A model generated the notes under the pieces. The model did not search any database, was not told the origin of the DNA, and saw only the letters and a list, made by a program, of their open reading frames with translations. The translations under genes were made by a program, and so were the position numbers. DNA of 64,000 bases from an uncultured Desulfobacterales bacterium (GTDB lineage: Bacteria; Desulfobacterota; Desulfobulbia; Desulfobulbales; Desulfocapsaceae): positions 61,267-125,266 of the forward strand of contig CALGIJ010000029.1 in NCBI GenBank assembly GCA_937915545.1, written 5' to 3'. Shown here in pieces: positions 34,021 to 43,158 of the stretch; within the stretch, counting starts at the first letter, position 1, and every line of letters starts with the position of its first letter.

Positions 34021-35661
34021 ATGACTACTATGAATAATGGAGTGATCAAGGTCCCCGCGCCGAAAAACGAACCGGTTCTCGCCTATGCCCCCGGCAGCCC
34101 CGAGAAGCTGAGGCTGAAAAAAGCCTTGGCCGAAGCCGCCTCGCAGACGTTGGAGATCCCGCTGATCATCGACGGCAAACGCATTACCACCGGCAAGCTG
34201 GGCAAGGTGGTCATGCCCCATAAGCATGGGCATGTGCTCGCCACCTACCACAAGGCCGGTGCCGCCGAGGTACGCATGGCCATCGATGCCGCCCTGGCCG
34301 CCCAGAAGATGTGGCAGGCCTTCCGCTGGGAAGAGCGCTGCGCCATCTTCCTCAAGGCGGCCGAGCTCCTCGCCGGCAAATACCGGGCGAAGATCAACGC
34401 CGGGGCCATGCTCGCCGGCGGCAAGACCGCCTTCCAGGCGGAGATCGACGCCGCCTGCGAACTCATCGACTTCCTGCGCTATAACGTCGCCTTCGCCCAG
34501 GAGATCTACGAGAAACAGCCGGAATCCTCGCCGGGCATCTGGAACTACAGCCAGTACCGCCCCCTCGAGGGCTTCGTCTTCGCGGTGACCCCCTTCAACT
34601 TCACCGCCATCGCCGGCAACCTGCCCACCGCCCCGGCGCTGATGGGCAACACCGTGGTGTGGAAACCCGCCTCGTCGCTGGTCTACACCCCGTACCTGAT
34701 CATGGAGATCCTCGAAGAAGCCGGCCTGCCCCCGGGGGTAATCAACTTCGTCCCCGGCTCCGGAGCCACCGTCGGCGACCCGGTGCTGGCCGACCCGCAT
34801 CTCGCCGGGGTGCATTTCACCGGCTCGACCAAAGTCTTCCATCAGATGTGGAAGACCATCGGCGAGAACATCGCCACCTACAACTCCTACCCGCGCCTGG
34901 TCGGCGAAACCGGCGGCAAGGACTTCGTCTTCGCCCACCCCAGCGCCGAAGTCACCCCGCTGGTCACCGCCCTGGTGCGCGGCGCCTTCGAATATCAGGG
35001 GCAGAAGTGCTCGGCGGCCAGCCGCGCCTATATCCCCCGCTCCTTGTGGCCGGCGGTGGAGGCCGGTCTGCGCCAGGAAATGGGCCGCATCGCCATGGGG
35101 CCGCCCACCGACTTCCGCAACTTCGTCGGCGCGGTCATCGACGAGGGCGCCTTCGACACCATCGCCTCCTATATCGACTTCGCCCGCAACAACCCGGGCG
35201 GCGAGATCCTCATCGGCGGCAAGTGCGACAAATCGGTGGGCTACTTCATCGAACCGACGGTGATCCTCGCCTCCGACCCCCACTTCAAGACCATGGTCGA
35301 GGAGATCTTCGGACCGGTGTTGACAGTCTACGTCTACGAGGATGGCGACTTTATCAACACCCTCAAGCTCTGCGACAGTTCCTCGCCCTACGCCCTCACC
35401 GGGGCCATCTTCGCCCGGGACCGTGCCGCAGTCAGCACCGCCATGAAGCACCTCGAGCACTCGGCCGGTAACTTCTACATCAACGACAAGCCCACCGGCG
35501 CGGTGGTCGGCCAGCAGCCCTTCGGTGGCGGCCGGGCCTCGGGCACCAACGACAAGGCCGGCTCCATGGCCAACCTGCTGCGCTGGGTATCAGTAAGGAC
35601 GGTCAAAGAGACCTTCGTACCGCCGGAGGACTTCGCCTACCCCTTCATGGGCGAGGAATAA
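34021..35661 (+). CDS. pruA: 1-Pyrroline-5-carboxylate (glutamate semialdehyde) dehydrogenase
   Basis: NAD-dependent aldehyde dehydrogenase of 546 residues that converts glutamate-5-semialdehyde to glutamate in proline or arginine/ornithine breakdown. Family blocks: PLEGFVFAVTPFNFTAIAGNLPTAPALMGN (about 180-209), GVHFTGSTKVF, the general base in VGETGGKDFVF, catalytic cysteine in YQGQKCSAASRAY (about 329) and the end PFGGGRASGTNDKAGS. It matches the single-domain PruA1 group rather than bifunctional PutA. No proline dehydrogenase gene is adjacent, so P5C must come from elsewhere, e.g. ornithine transamination. Confidence 0.93.
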   Translation: MTTMNNGVIKVPAPKNEPVLAYAPGSPEKLRLKKALAEAASQTLEIPLIIDGKRITTGKLGKVVMPHKHGHVLATYHKAGAAEVRMAIDAALAAQKMWQAFRWEERCAIFLKAAELLAGKYRAKINAGAMLAGGKTAFQAEIDAACELIDFLRYNVAFAQEIYEKQPESSPGIWNYSQYRPLEGFVFAVTPFNFTAIAGNLPTAPALMGNTVVWKPASSLVYTPYLIMEILEEAGLPPGVINFVPGSGATVGDPVLADPHLAGVHFTGSTKVFHQMWKTIGENIATYNSYPRLVGETGGKDFVFAHPSAEVTPLVTALVRGAFEYQGQKCSAASRAYIPRSLWPAVEAGLRQEMGRIAMGPPTDFRNFVGAVIDEGAFDTIASYIDFARNNPGGEILIGGKCDKSVGYFIEPTVILASDPHFKTMVEEIFGPVLTVYVYEDGDFINTLKLCDSSSPYALTGAIFARDRAAVSTAMKHLEHSAGNFYINDKPTGAVVGQQPFGGGRASGTNDKAGSMANLLRWVSVRTVKETFVPPEDFAYPFMGEE

Positions 35662-36307
35662 ACCGGCGCCTACCGGCGACGGGTGACAGGGGGAAGGACC
35701 GGCCAACGGCCCCCCCTGACGGCGACAGTCCGCAGTCGCGGAGGATGGCCGACACGACTCTCGGTCATCAGCGCATGACAGCCACGGCCATGCCCCCACT
35801 GCGGGGCATGGCCGTTTTCTCTTTCGACTGCCGCCGGCGGGGCAAGGGAGATGCCGGTCACCCCCTGGAGGCTGCCCCCTGAGCCCGGAGCAGCCCCTCT
35901 GCGTGACAGGCCCCTTGGCCGCTCCCGCCGCCCTGCTGACCAAGACGGCGAACGCGGCCCTGCAGATTTTACGTAAAGTTTTCCGCAACAGCTCACGAAA
36001 ACCTTTGTTTTCGCGGCGTTTAGATTTATTCTTGACAGAGTCGCGGCAAGTATCCTTGTTCCCGTCTCCTCTGCCAGACCGCGAGAGCGCCGTCTTGAGG
36101 AACAAGACCGGGGCCATGGGATGCGGCAACGCCAACGCGTCACTGGCGCTGTGCACAGGGTGGCCGCGGTCCTTAATGAAGGGTGAGGTGGCGGTTACGA
36201 GCGCAGAGACGGTATGCCAAGCCCTGCTCGCTGCGGCAAAACCCACGCCCATACCCCCCGACAACGCATCGCCGATGCATAAGAGCTTCCCAGGAGACCC
36301 AGCAACC
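35662..36307. other. Long intergenic region between pruA and uspA
   Basis: About 650 bases without a convincing gene; codon-like stretches here lack ribosome sites and family features. It holds one strong terminator (listed separately). A TTGACA hexamer near 36035 lies in an AT-richer patch (36000-36060), but there is no well-spaced -10 element. The uspA promoter is expected in the second half. Confidence 0.4.
35784..35825 (+). terminator. Rho-independent terminator after pruA
   Basis: A perfect 13-bp stem, ACGGCCATGCCCC (35784-35796) with GGGGCATGGCCGT (35803-35815), closes a 6-base loop and runs into TTTTCTCTTTC. This is the most canonical terminator of the window. Confidence 0.88.
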
Positions 36308-36829
36308 ATGGCCTTAGACTACAAAACGATCCTCTTTACCTCCAACCTCTCCGCCGCCAGCCGTATTGCCTTCAAGCATGCCCTGAGCCTGGCCTACAAG
36401 TACCAGTCGAAGCTGGTCCTCCTCCATGTGCTGGAGAAATCGCCGAGCAACTACGAGAGCTATATGATCGGCCTCTTTGGCCAGGAAAAGTGGCAGCAGG
36501 TGCTCAAAGATAACAGGGAGGAGGCCAAGCACGCCCTCGTCGGCAAGGTCTCGCCCAAGCAGATGGCCCGCACCGCCCTCAGCGAGTTCTGCAAGGAGCA
36601 CGATGTCGACGACGAGGTGAGCGCCATTCCGCCCAGCGTGGTCATCGTCAAGGAAGGCGACGTCGTCGACGTCATCCTCCAGCAGGTCGAGGAACACGGC
36701 TGCGGCCTGATCATCATGGGCGCCGGCGAAGGCCTGCTGTCCGGCTCGGCCATCGGCAGCAACATCAAGGCGGTGCTCAAGAAATCCAAGGTGCCGGTAC
36801 TGGTCGTGCCGGAGATCCAGGGGGAATGA
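36308..36829 (+). CDS. Universal stress protein, UspA family
   Basis: Cytoplasmic stress protein of 173 residues with the alpha/beta Usp fold: start YKTILFTSNLSAASRIAFKHALSLAYKYQSKLVLLHVLE, and the C-terminal ATP-binding-type motif IIMGAGEGLLSGSAIGSNIKAVLKKSKVPVLVVP, close to G-x2-G-x9-G(S/T). The start at 36308 has AGGAG about 11 bases upstream. An in-frame extension upstream is open but not Usp-like. It is a single gene with no functional link to neighbours. Confidence 0.88.
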   Translation: MALDYKTILFTSNLSAASRIAFKHALSLAYKYQSKLVLLHVLEKSPSNYESYMIGLFGQEKWQQVLKDNREEAKHALVGKVSPKQMARTALSEFCKEHDVDDEVSAIPPSVVIVKEGDVVDVILQQVEEHGCGLIIMGAGEGLLSGSAIGSNIKAVLKKSKVPVLVVPEIQGE

Positions 36830-36985
36830 AATAGGCCGCGTGGCGCACGGCGGGGTGCGCAGAGCGGCCCTGCCTGTTCGCCTGCCCTCGCCGCGTCTTC
36901 ACCTCTGACGCCGGCACTCCTTAGAGCCGCCATTTCCTGTGAAGTTCCGCCAGATTTGCCTGCGCCGGGCAGAGGTCCGTCCCCG

Positions 36986-37363
36986 TCATGGCTGCTCCCA
37001 GTAGGGCGCCTTGGCGGGAAAAATCCAGCGCACCCCGCCGCGCGGGTCGTGAACGTCGCCCCTGTAGCGGGGGATGAGGTGGATATGCAGGTGCATGATG
37101 GTCTGCCCGGCCGTCTCGCCGTCGTTTATGCCGACATTGAACCCGTCCGGGAGATGGCGCGCGAGAAAGAGGCGAGTCCTGCCGAGAAGCTCGACCAGCG
37201 CGGCCTGTTCCTCGCTGGTGGCCTCAAAAAATGACGCAATATGCCGTCTGGGGAGGATGAGGCAGTGTCCGGGTGAAACCGGGCAGCCGTCATATATCGC
37301 CAGGGCGAGATCGTTGGCCAGAAGTATACGGCTACTCTCTACACCGCAGAACGGGCAGTCCAT
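36986..37363 (-). CDS. HIT-family nucleotide hydrolase/transferase
   Basis: Histidine-triad protein of 125 residues. The active motif is QTIMHLHIHLIPRYRGD (HxHxH, about 89-105), preceded by CPVSPGHCLILPRRH. The N-terminal MDCPFCGVESSRIL carries a CxxC that with later residues may bind zinc, as in many bacterial HIT proteins. The ATG at 37363 has an AAGGGGGG ribosome site. It probably acts on dinucleoside polyphosphates or AMP-lysine-type substrates. It stands alone on the minus strand between uspA and the efflux operon. Confidence 0.9.
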   Translation of the reverse strand: MDCPFCGVESSRILLANDLALAIYDGCPVSPGHCLILPRRHIASFFEATSEEQAALVELLGRTRLFLARHLPDGFNVGINDGETAGQTIMHLHIHLIPRYRGDVHDPRGGVRWIFPAKAPYWEQP

Positions 37364-37471
37364 TATTCCCCCCTTCAGGCCACCACTGTGCTCCACAGCG
37401 GCAGCATAGCCGCAAGCGAAGAGCCCCTCTCCTCGCGGCCTGCGCCGCCCGCTTACCTACCACTCCCGCCG

Positions 37472-38866
37472 CTATTTCTCCGCCGCTTGCTCCCAGCCCC
37501 CGCCCAAGGCCAGATAGACGCGGCTATGGGCGAGGCGGCGCTCGAAGATGCTGTTGACATATTGGCTCTCCGCGGCGAAGAGCTGGCGCTGCGCGTCGAG
37601 CACCTCGATATAGCTGATCACGCCCGAGCGGTAGCGAAGGTCGGCGAGGCGCCGGGCCTCGCGCGCCGAGACCACCCGCTGCTCCTGGATGGCAAGCAGC
37701 CCCCCGGTTTCCCGATAGTCTTTCAGGGCGGTGGCCACCTCGGCCAGGGCCGACAGTACCGTGCGCCGGTAGCCGAGCAGGGCCTGGTCGAGGCGCGCCA
37801 AGGCCGCCTCGCGGTTGAAATAGAGCTGGCCGCCGGCAAACAGGGGCTGCACGGCATTGGCGCCAAGGGAGGCGACGGTGGCCGCCCCGCCGCTGAGCAC
37901 CTCGGCGAGATCGGTACCGATATTGCCGAACAGCCCGGTCAATGACAGGGTGGGGAAGAAACGGGCCTTGGCCTCGCCGACCCTGGCATTGGCGGCGATG
38001 AGCTGCTGCTCTGCGACGCGGATATCGGGGCGCCGCTCGAGCAGCGCGCTGGGCAGGCCGGCGGGAATCTCCCCCTGGGGCAGGGCAGACGAGGCGAGAT
38101 CGACCTCGAGCCCTCCCGGCACCCGCCCGAGCAGCAGCGACAGGCCGTTTTCCGAGGTAACGATGCGGCGGTGCAGGTTGACCAGCGAGGTACGGGTCTC
38201 CGCCAGCGCCACCTCCTGCTGCCGCACCTCCGCCGCCGAGGCCATGCCCGAGGCGGCGAGACGACCGATCAACTGCAGCGACTCCTCCTGGGAGGCCGCG
38301 GTCTGCTCGGCGACCCGCAGCAGCTGGTGTTCCGAAACCAGCTGGTAATAGCGTGCGGCGACGTCGCCGATCAGCGAGACCACCACCCCTCGCCGCGCCT
38401 CCTCCCGGCCGAGCAGCTCGGCCCGTGCCGCCTCGTTGGCGCGGCGCAGCCGCCCCCACAGATCGAGCTCCCAGCTGACGGTAGCCCCGGCGGTGAAATT
38501 GGAGGCCAGGGTGTCCCCCGACGGCCGGGGGATGGGCGAGGTGGCCAGGCTGGCCCCCAGCCTCGGCAGGAGGTCGGCGCGGGCCACCCCGGCAACCGCC
38601 TCGGCCTCGCGCACCCTGGCCTCGGCGATGAGCACATCGGGAGCGCTGCTCAGGGCCTCGGCGATATAGGCCTGCAGGGCGGGGTCGCTATACACCGCCC
38701 GCCAGCCGAGGTCGCCCAGCGACGCCTCGAGCCCGGCAGCCCCCTGGTCACGAAATGTCGCCGTCAAGGGTACCTCGGGCCTCATGTAGTCGGGGCCCAT
38801 GGCGCAGCCGCTCAGGGCCAACGCCATCGCCACGAGGTGCTGCAGCAAGAGCAGAGAACGCTTCAT
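37472..38866 (-). CDS. Outer membrane efflux lipoprotein (NodT/TolC family)
   Basis: Outer membrane factor of an RND tripartite pump, 464 residues. The signal peptide ends in a lipobox LALSGC, and the mature protein starts GPDYMRPEVPLTATF, as in OprM/NodT. Two repeated TolC-type segments contain long helices (AAEVRQQEVALAETRTSLVNLHRRIV and SYIEVLDAQRQLFAAESQYVNS). The start overlaps the stop of the RND gene as ATGA. It is the last gene of the lipase-MFP-RND-OMF operon. Confidence 0.92.
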   Translation of the reverse strand: MKRSLLLLQHLVAMALALSGCAMGPDYMRPEVPLTATFRDQGAAGLEASLGDLGWRAVYSDPALQAYIAEALSSAPDVLIAEARVREAEAVAGVARADLLPRLGASLATSPIPRPSGDTLASNFTAGATVSWELDLWGRLRRANEAARAELLGREEARRGVVVSLIGDVAARYYQLVSEHQLLRVAEQTAASQEESLQLIGRLAASGMASAAEVRQQEVALAETRTSLVNLHRRIVTSENGLSLLLGRVPGGLEVDLASSALPQGEIPAGLPSALLERRPDIRVAEQQLIAANARVGEAKARFFPTLSLTGLFGNIGTDLAEVLSGGAATVASLGANAVQPLFAGGQLYFNREAALARLDQALLGYRRTVLSALAEVATALKDYRETGGLLAIQEQRVVSAREARRLADLRYRSGVISYIEVLDAQRQLFAAESQYVNSIFERRLAHSRVYLALGGGWEQAAEK

Positions 38867-41800
38867 AGGCCTGCCTCCTCTCCGAGCGGGGCCTTGCGCC
38901 TGCCAAACCGGCCCACCGCCCGCTCGATGGCCACATAGAGCACCGGCACCATGAAAATGGCGAGAAAGGTGGCGGCGAGCATCCCCGAAAAGACGGTGAT
39001 GCCCATCGCCGCCTGGGCCGCCCCGCCGGCGCCCCCTTTGACGATCATCGGAATGACTCCGAGCAGAAAGGCCAGCGAGGTCATGATGATCGGCCGCAGG
39101 CGCAGCTTGCCGGCGACCAGCGCCGCCTCCTCGGGGACACAGCCTTCCTCGCGCTTCATCTTGGCGAACTCGACGATGAGGATGGCGTTCTTGGCGGCCA
39201 GGCCGATGAGGAGGATCAGGCCGATCTGGGCATAGATGTTGTTGGTCTGCCCGGTCAGCCACAGACCGCTCATCGCCCCGAAGACCCCGAGGGGAATGGC
39301 GAAGAGCACGGCGAAGGGCACCGACCAGCTCTCGTAGAGGGCGGCGAGGAAGAGGAAGACGAAGACCAGGGCCAGGGCGAAGATATAGGGGGCCTGGCCG
39401 GCGGATTCCTTCTCCTGGCGGCTGATCCCCGACCACTCGTAGCCGAAGCCCTGGGGCAGGCTCTTTGCCGCCACCTCTTCCATGGCCTTGAGGGCGTCGC
39501 CGGAGCTGTAGCCGGCCGCCGGCTCGCCGCTCAGCTCGGCGGTACGGAAGAGGTTGTAGCGCTCGACGGTATTGGGGGAGACGATGGGCTCCGCCGAGAC
39601 CAGGGTGGAGAGCGGGATCATCTGCCCGCCGGCGCTGCGCACATGGAAGAGGCCGACCCCGTTGATATCGCTGCGGAACTCCGGCTCGGCCTGCATGGTC
39701 ACCTTGTAGGTCCGGCCAAAGCGCGAGAAGTCGTTGACGTTGACCCCGCCGAGAAAGGTCTGCAGGGCCATGGTCACCTCGTTGATGGCCACCCCGAGCT
39801 TCTTGGCCTTCTCGCGATCGATGTCGAGGCGGTAGGCCGGGGTGCGTGGATTGAACTTGCTGTAGATCTGCCCGATCTCCGGACGTTTTTTCGCTTCCTC
39901 GATAAAGGCGGCGGCGACCTTGGCCAGCTCTTCCGCCGTGGCGCCGCTCTGGTCCTGCAGCTTGAAGGAGAAGCCGCCGGTGGAGCCGAGGCCCGGCACC
40001 GGTGGCGGGTTGAAGGCGAGCACCATGGCCTCGGGCAGCTTGGCGGCGCCGGCCATGACCCCCTGCATGGTCGCCTTGAGGCTCAATTCCGGCGTCGTTC
40101 TCTCCGCCCAGGGCTTGAGCTCGGCAACAAAGAGGGCGGCATCCGGCTGCACCGAGTTATTGAGGATGCTGTAGCCGCTGATGATCATGCTGCGCTCGAT
40201 GGCCGGCTGGGCGTCGAGAATCTTCTGCAGCTGTTCGCCCACCGCCATGGTGCGGTTGAGTGAGGCGGCGTCGGGCATGATCACCCCGCCGATGAAGTAG
40301 CCCTGGTCCTCGGCGGGCACGAAGGCGCCGGGGACGCGGTCCATGATGGCCACCGTCGCCCCGCCCACCCCGACGAGGAGGAGAAGGGCGACGAGGAGGC
40401 GTTTGATGGCCAGCTGCACGCCACGGCCATAGCTCTCGGTGACCCGGTCGAACCAGCGGTTGAAGCCGCCGAAGAGGCGGGCCCCCAGCCCGGCCTTGCC
40501 GCCCTCGACCTTATGGCGCAGGAGCATGGCGCACAGGGCCGGGGTCAGCGACAGGGCGACGAAGGCGGAGAGCATGGTCGAGACCGCCACGGTGATCGCG
40601 AACTGCTTGTACATCACCCCGGCCATGCCGCCGAGGAAGGCCACCGGCACGAAGACCGCGGCAAGAATCAGGGCGATGGCCACCACCGGCCCGGAGACCT
40701 CTTCCATGGCCTTGAGCGTCGCCTCCTTTGGAGCGAGGCCCTTGGCCATATGATGCTCCACCGCCTCGACGACGACGATGGCGTCATCGACGACGATACC
40801 GATGGCCAGCACCATGGCGAACATGGTCAGGGTGTTGATGGTGAAGCCGAGCAGCACGAAGGCGGCAAAGGTGCCGACCAGGGACACCGGCACGGCCAGC
40901 ATGGGAATGAGGGTCGCCCGCCAGCTCTGCAAAAAGAGGAAGACCACCACCAGCACCAGCGCCAGGGCTTCGAAAAAGGTATGCATGACGGCTTCGAGCG
41001 AGGCCTTGACGAAGACCGTGCTATCGTGGACCACGTCGAACTTGAGGTCGGGTGGGAAGCTCCTGGCCAGCTGGTCGAGGCGCCCGAGCAAGAGCTGCGA
41101 GGTCTCGATGGCGCTACCGTCCGGGGTGAGGTTGACCGAGAAGGCGGCGGCCGGCTTGCCGTTATAGCGCGTCGAGAAATTGTAGTCCTTGGCCCCGAGC
41201 TCGACCCGGGCGACATCCTTGAGGCGGATGAAGCTGCCGTTGGGCTGGGCGCGGACGATGATCTCGCCAAACTCCCCGGGGTCGGCGAGGCGACCGCGCA
41301 CCTGGACGCTGTACTGGAACTGCTGGTCGTCCGGGGCCGGCAGCTGGCCGACCTGACCGGCCGGGGCCTGGACATTCTGCTCGCGGATGGCCTGCAGGAT
41401 ATCGCTCGGGGTCAATCCCAGGGTGGCCATGCGGTTGGGGTGCAGCCAGATGCGCATTCCGAACTCGGCCCCGAAGAGCTGCACGTTGCCGACCCCTTTG
41501 ACCCGCTTGATGTTCTCAATGATATTGATCGCCGCATAGTTAGAGAGGAACAGTTCATCGTAGGTGCCCTTCGGCGAGTGCAGGGCCACGTACATGAGGA
41601 TGTCGGGGGTGGTCTTCTTGGTGGTGACGCCGCTGCTCATGACGTCGGCGGGCAGCTGGGCGCTGGCCTGGGCAACGCGGTTCTGCACCTGCACCGCGGC
41701 GATGTCGGCGTCGACACCGAGATCGAAGGTGACGTTGAGGGAATAGGAGCCGTTGCCGGCCGAGGTCGAGCTCATGTAGGCCATGCCCTCGACGCCGTTG

Positions 41801-42006
41801 ACCTGGGCCTCCACTGGCAGGGCCACCGCTTCCTCGACCACCCCGGTGTTGGCACCGGGGTAGAAGGCCGCCACCTGCACGGTGGGCAGGGTGATCTGCG
41901 GAAACTGGGCGATGGGCAGACCGAGGCCGGCGATGATGCCGGCGAGGACGAGGAGGATCGAGCAAACGATCGCCAGCACCGGGCGGTGGATGAAGAATTT
42001 CGCCAT
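38863..42006 (-). CDS. RND efflux transporter, HAE1 (AcrB) family
   Basis: Inner-membrane proton-driven drug exporter of 1047 residues. It begins MAKFFIHRPVLAIVCSILLVLAG and contains the AcrB-type docking loops and transmembrane motif AIGIVVDDAIVVVEAVEHHMAKG, whose paired aspartates relay protons (about 398-420). The second half has LRLRPIIMTSLAFLLGVIPMIVKGGAGGAAQAAMGITVF. Length and motif order are those of hydrophobe/amphiphile pumps, not of metal (CusA) pumps. It overlaps its outer membrane partner and lies 9 bases after the membrane fusion protein gene. Confidence 0.95.
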   Translation of the reverse strand: MAKFFIHRPVLAIVCSILLVLAGIIAGLGLPIAQFPQITLPTVQVAAFYPGANTGVVEEAVALPVEAQVNGVEGMAYMSSTSAGNGSYSLNVTFDLGVDADIAAVQVQNRVAQASAQLPADVMSSGVTTKKTTPDILMYVALHSPKGTYDELFLSNYAAINIIENIKRVKGVGNVQLFGAEFGMRIWLHPNRMATLGLTPSDILQAIREQNVQAPAGQVGQLPAPDDQQFQYSVQVRGRLADPGEFGEIIVRAQPNGSFIRLKDVARVELGAKDYNFSTRYNGKPAAAFSVNLTPDGSAIETSQLLLGRLDQLARSFPPDLKFDVVHDSTVFVKASLEAVMHTFFEALALVLVVVFLFLQSWRATLIPMLAVPVSLVGTFAAFVLLGFTINTLTMFAMVLAIGIVVDDAIVVVEAVEHHMAKGLAPKEATLKAMEEVSGPVVAIALILAAVFVPVAFLGGMAGVMYKQFAITVAVSTMLSAFVALSLTPALCAMLLRHKVEGGKAGLGARLFGGFNRWFDRVTESYGRGVQLAIKRLLVALLLLVGVGGATVAIMDRVPGAFVPAEDQGYFIGGVIMPDAASLNRTMAVGEQLQKILDAQPAIERSMIISGYSILNNSVQPDAALFVAELKPWAERTTPELSLKATMQGVMAGAAKLPEAMVLAFNPPPVPGLGSTGGFSFKLQDQSGATAEELAKVAAAFIEEAKKRPEIGQIYSKFNPRTPAYRLDIDREKAKKLGVAINEVTMALQTFLGGVNVNDFSRFGRTYKVTMQAEPEFRSDINGVGLFHVRSAGGQMIPLSTLVSAEPIVSPNTVERYNLFRTAELSGEPAAGYSSGDALKAMEEVAAKSLPQGFGYEWSGISRQEKESAGQAPYIFALALVFVFLFLAALYESWSVPFAVLFAIPLGVFGAMSGLWLTGQTNNIYAQIGLILLIGLAAKNAILIVEFAKMKREEGCVPEEAALVAGKLRLRPIIMTSLAFLLGVIPMIVKGGAGGAAQAAMGITVFSGMLAATFLAIFMVPVLYVAIERAVGRFGRRKAPLGEEAGL

Positions 42007-42015
42007 GGCGCCCCC

Positions 42016-43158
42016 TCAGCTGCCGGGAAGGGCTCGCGGCGTCACCACCATGCCCGGCCGCGCCTTCTGGATGCCATCGACGACGATACGCTCCCCGGCC
42101 CGCAGGCCCTCTTCCACCAGCCACAGCTCACCCTGACGGGCGCCGAGCCTGACCGGCCGCAGCTCCACCTTGTCGCCCTCGTCGAGCACGGTCAGGAAGT
42201 AGCGGCCCAGGGTCTCGGTGACCGCCTTCTGCGGCACCAGCAGGGCCGCCTCAAGCTCGTCATAATAGATGCGCACGCGGCTGTTCATCCCCGCCCGCAG
42301 CAGTCTCTTGGGGTTGGCGAACACCGCGCGCAGGGTCAGGGTGCCGCTGGCCGGGTCGATGGTCGGATCGACGTAGTCGACCTTGCCCTTCTCCTCGTAG
42401 ATCGCACCATCGGCAAGGAGCAGGTCGACAGTGTCGGCGCCGCCGTCACGTTTCCCGGCTTCCTGCCGAACCTGCCGCCGCTTGAAGTAGGAGAGATAGT
42501 CATTTTCCGAGATGCTGAAGTAGACCGCCACCGGGTCAAGGGTCGAGACGGCCACCAGGGGGGTCTGCCCGGCGGAGACCAGGGTTCCTACCTCCACCTT
42601 CTGCAGTCCCACCCTTCCGGTCAGCGGCGAAGTGACCCGGGTATAGTCGAGATCGAGACGGGCCTTGTCGACCGCCGCCTGGCGGCTGGCCACCACCGCC
42701 TCCTCCTGGGCCGCCTGGGCCAGCGTCTGGTCGTACACCTGGCGCGGAATGGCGTTGTCGGGGAGCAGCGGCTTGTAGCGCTCGATATCCTGGCGCACCC
42801 GGCTGAGCGAGGCCTTGGCCTGGGCGAGGCCGGCCAGGGCATTGGCCAGCGCCACCTCGTAGGGGACGGGGTCGATAGTGAAGAGCAGATCCTTCTCCTT
42901 GACCTCGCGGCCGGGCTCGAAGGCGATGGCGGTGATGGTGCCGGTGACCCTCGGACGCAGCTCGACCTCACGCATCGCCTTGACCTCGCCGACGATATCC
43001 AGAGAAAGCCGGGCCGACTGCGGCCTCACCGTCATCACCGTCACCTCCGGGCCTGGGGGGGCAGCGGCCTCGGCGGCCAGGGCAGGACGAAAGCCGGCCA
43101 GGAAGAACAGTGCCAGCGCCGCGATGGCCAGCCTCGCTGATGGGCATTTCTCGGTCAT
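42016..43158 (-). CDS. RND efflux membrane fusion protein (AcrA family)
   Basis: Periplasmic adaptor of 380 residues. A signal peptide (cleaved near ALAAEA, about 29) precedes the lipoyl-like half EVELRPRVTGTITAIAFEPGREVKEKDLLFTIDP, a hairpin of helices, then LDYTRVTSPLTGRVGLQKVEVGTLV, the second lipoyl half. The C-terminal barrel ends VDGIQKARPGMVVTP. It links the RND pump to the outer membrane factor. Its start overlaps the stop of the lipase-like gene by ATGA. Confidence 0.93.
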   Translation of the reverse strand: MTEKCPSARLAIAALALFFLAGFRPALAAEAAAPPGPEVTVMTVRPQSARLSLDIVGEVKAMREVELRPRVTGTITAIAFEPGREVKEKDLLFTIDPVPYEVALANALAGLAQAKASLSRVRQDIERYKPLLPDNAIPRQVYDQTLAQAAQEEAVVASRQAAVDKARLDLDYTRVTSPLTGRVGLQKVEVGTLVSAGQTPLVAVSTLDPVAVYFSISENDYLSYFKRRQVRQEAGKRDGGADTVDLLLADGAIYEEKGKVDYVDPTIDPASGTLTLRAVFANPKRLLRAGMNSRVRIYYDELEAALLVPQKAVTETLGRYFLTVLDEGDKVELRPVRLGARQGELWLVEEGLRAGERIVVDGIQKARPGMVVTPRALPGS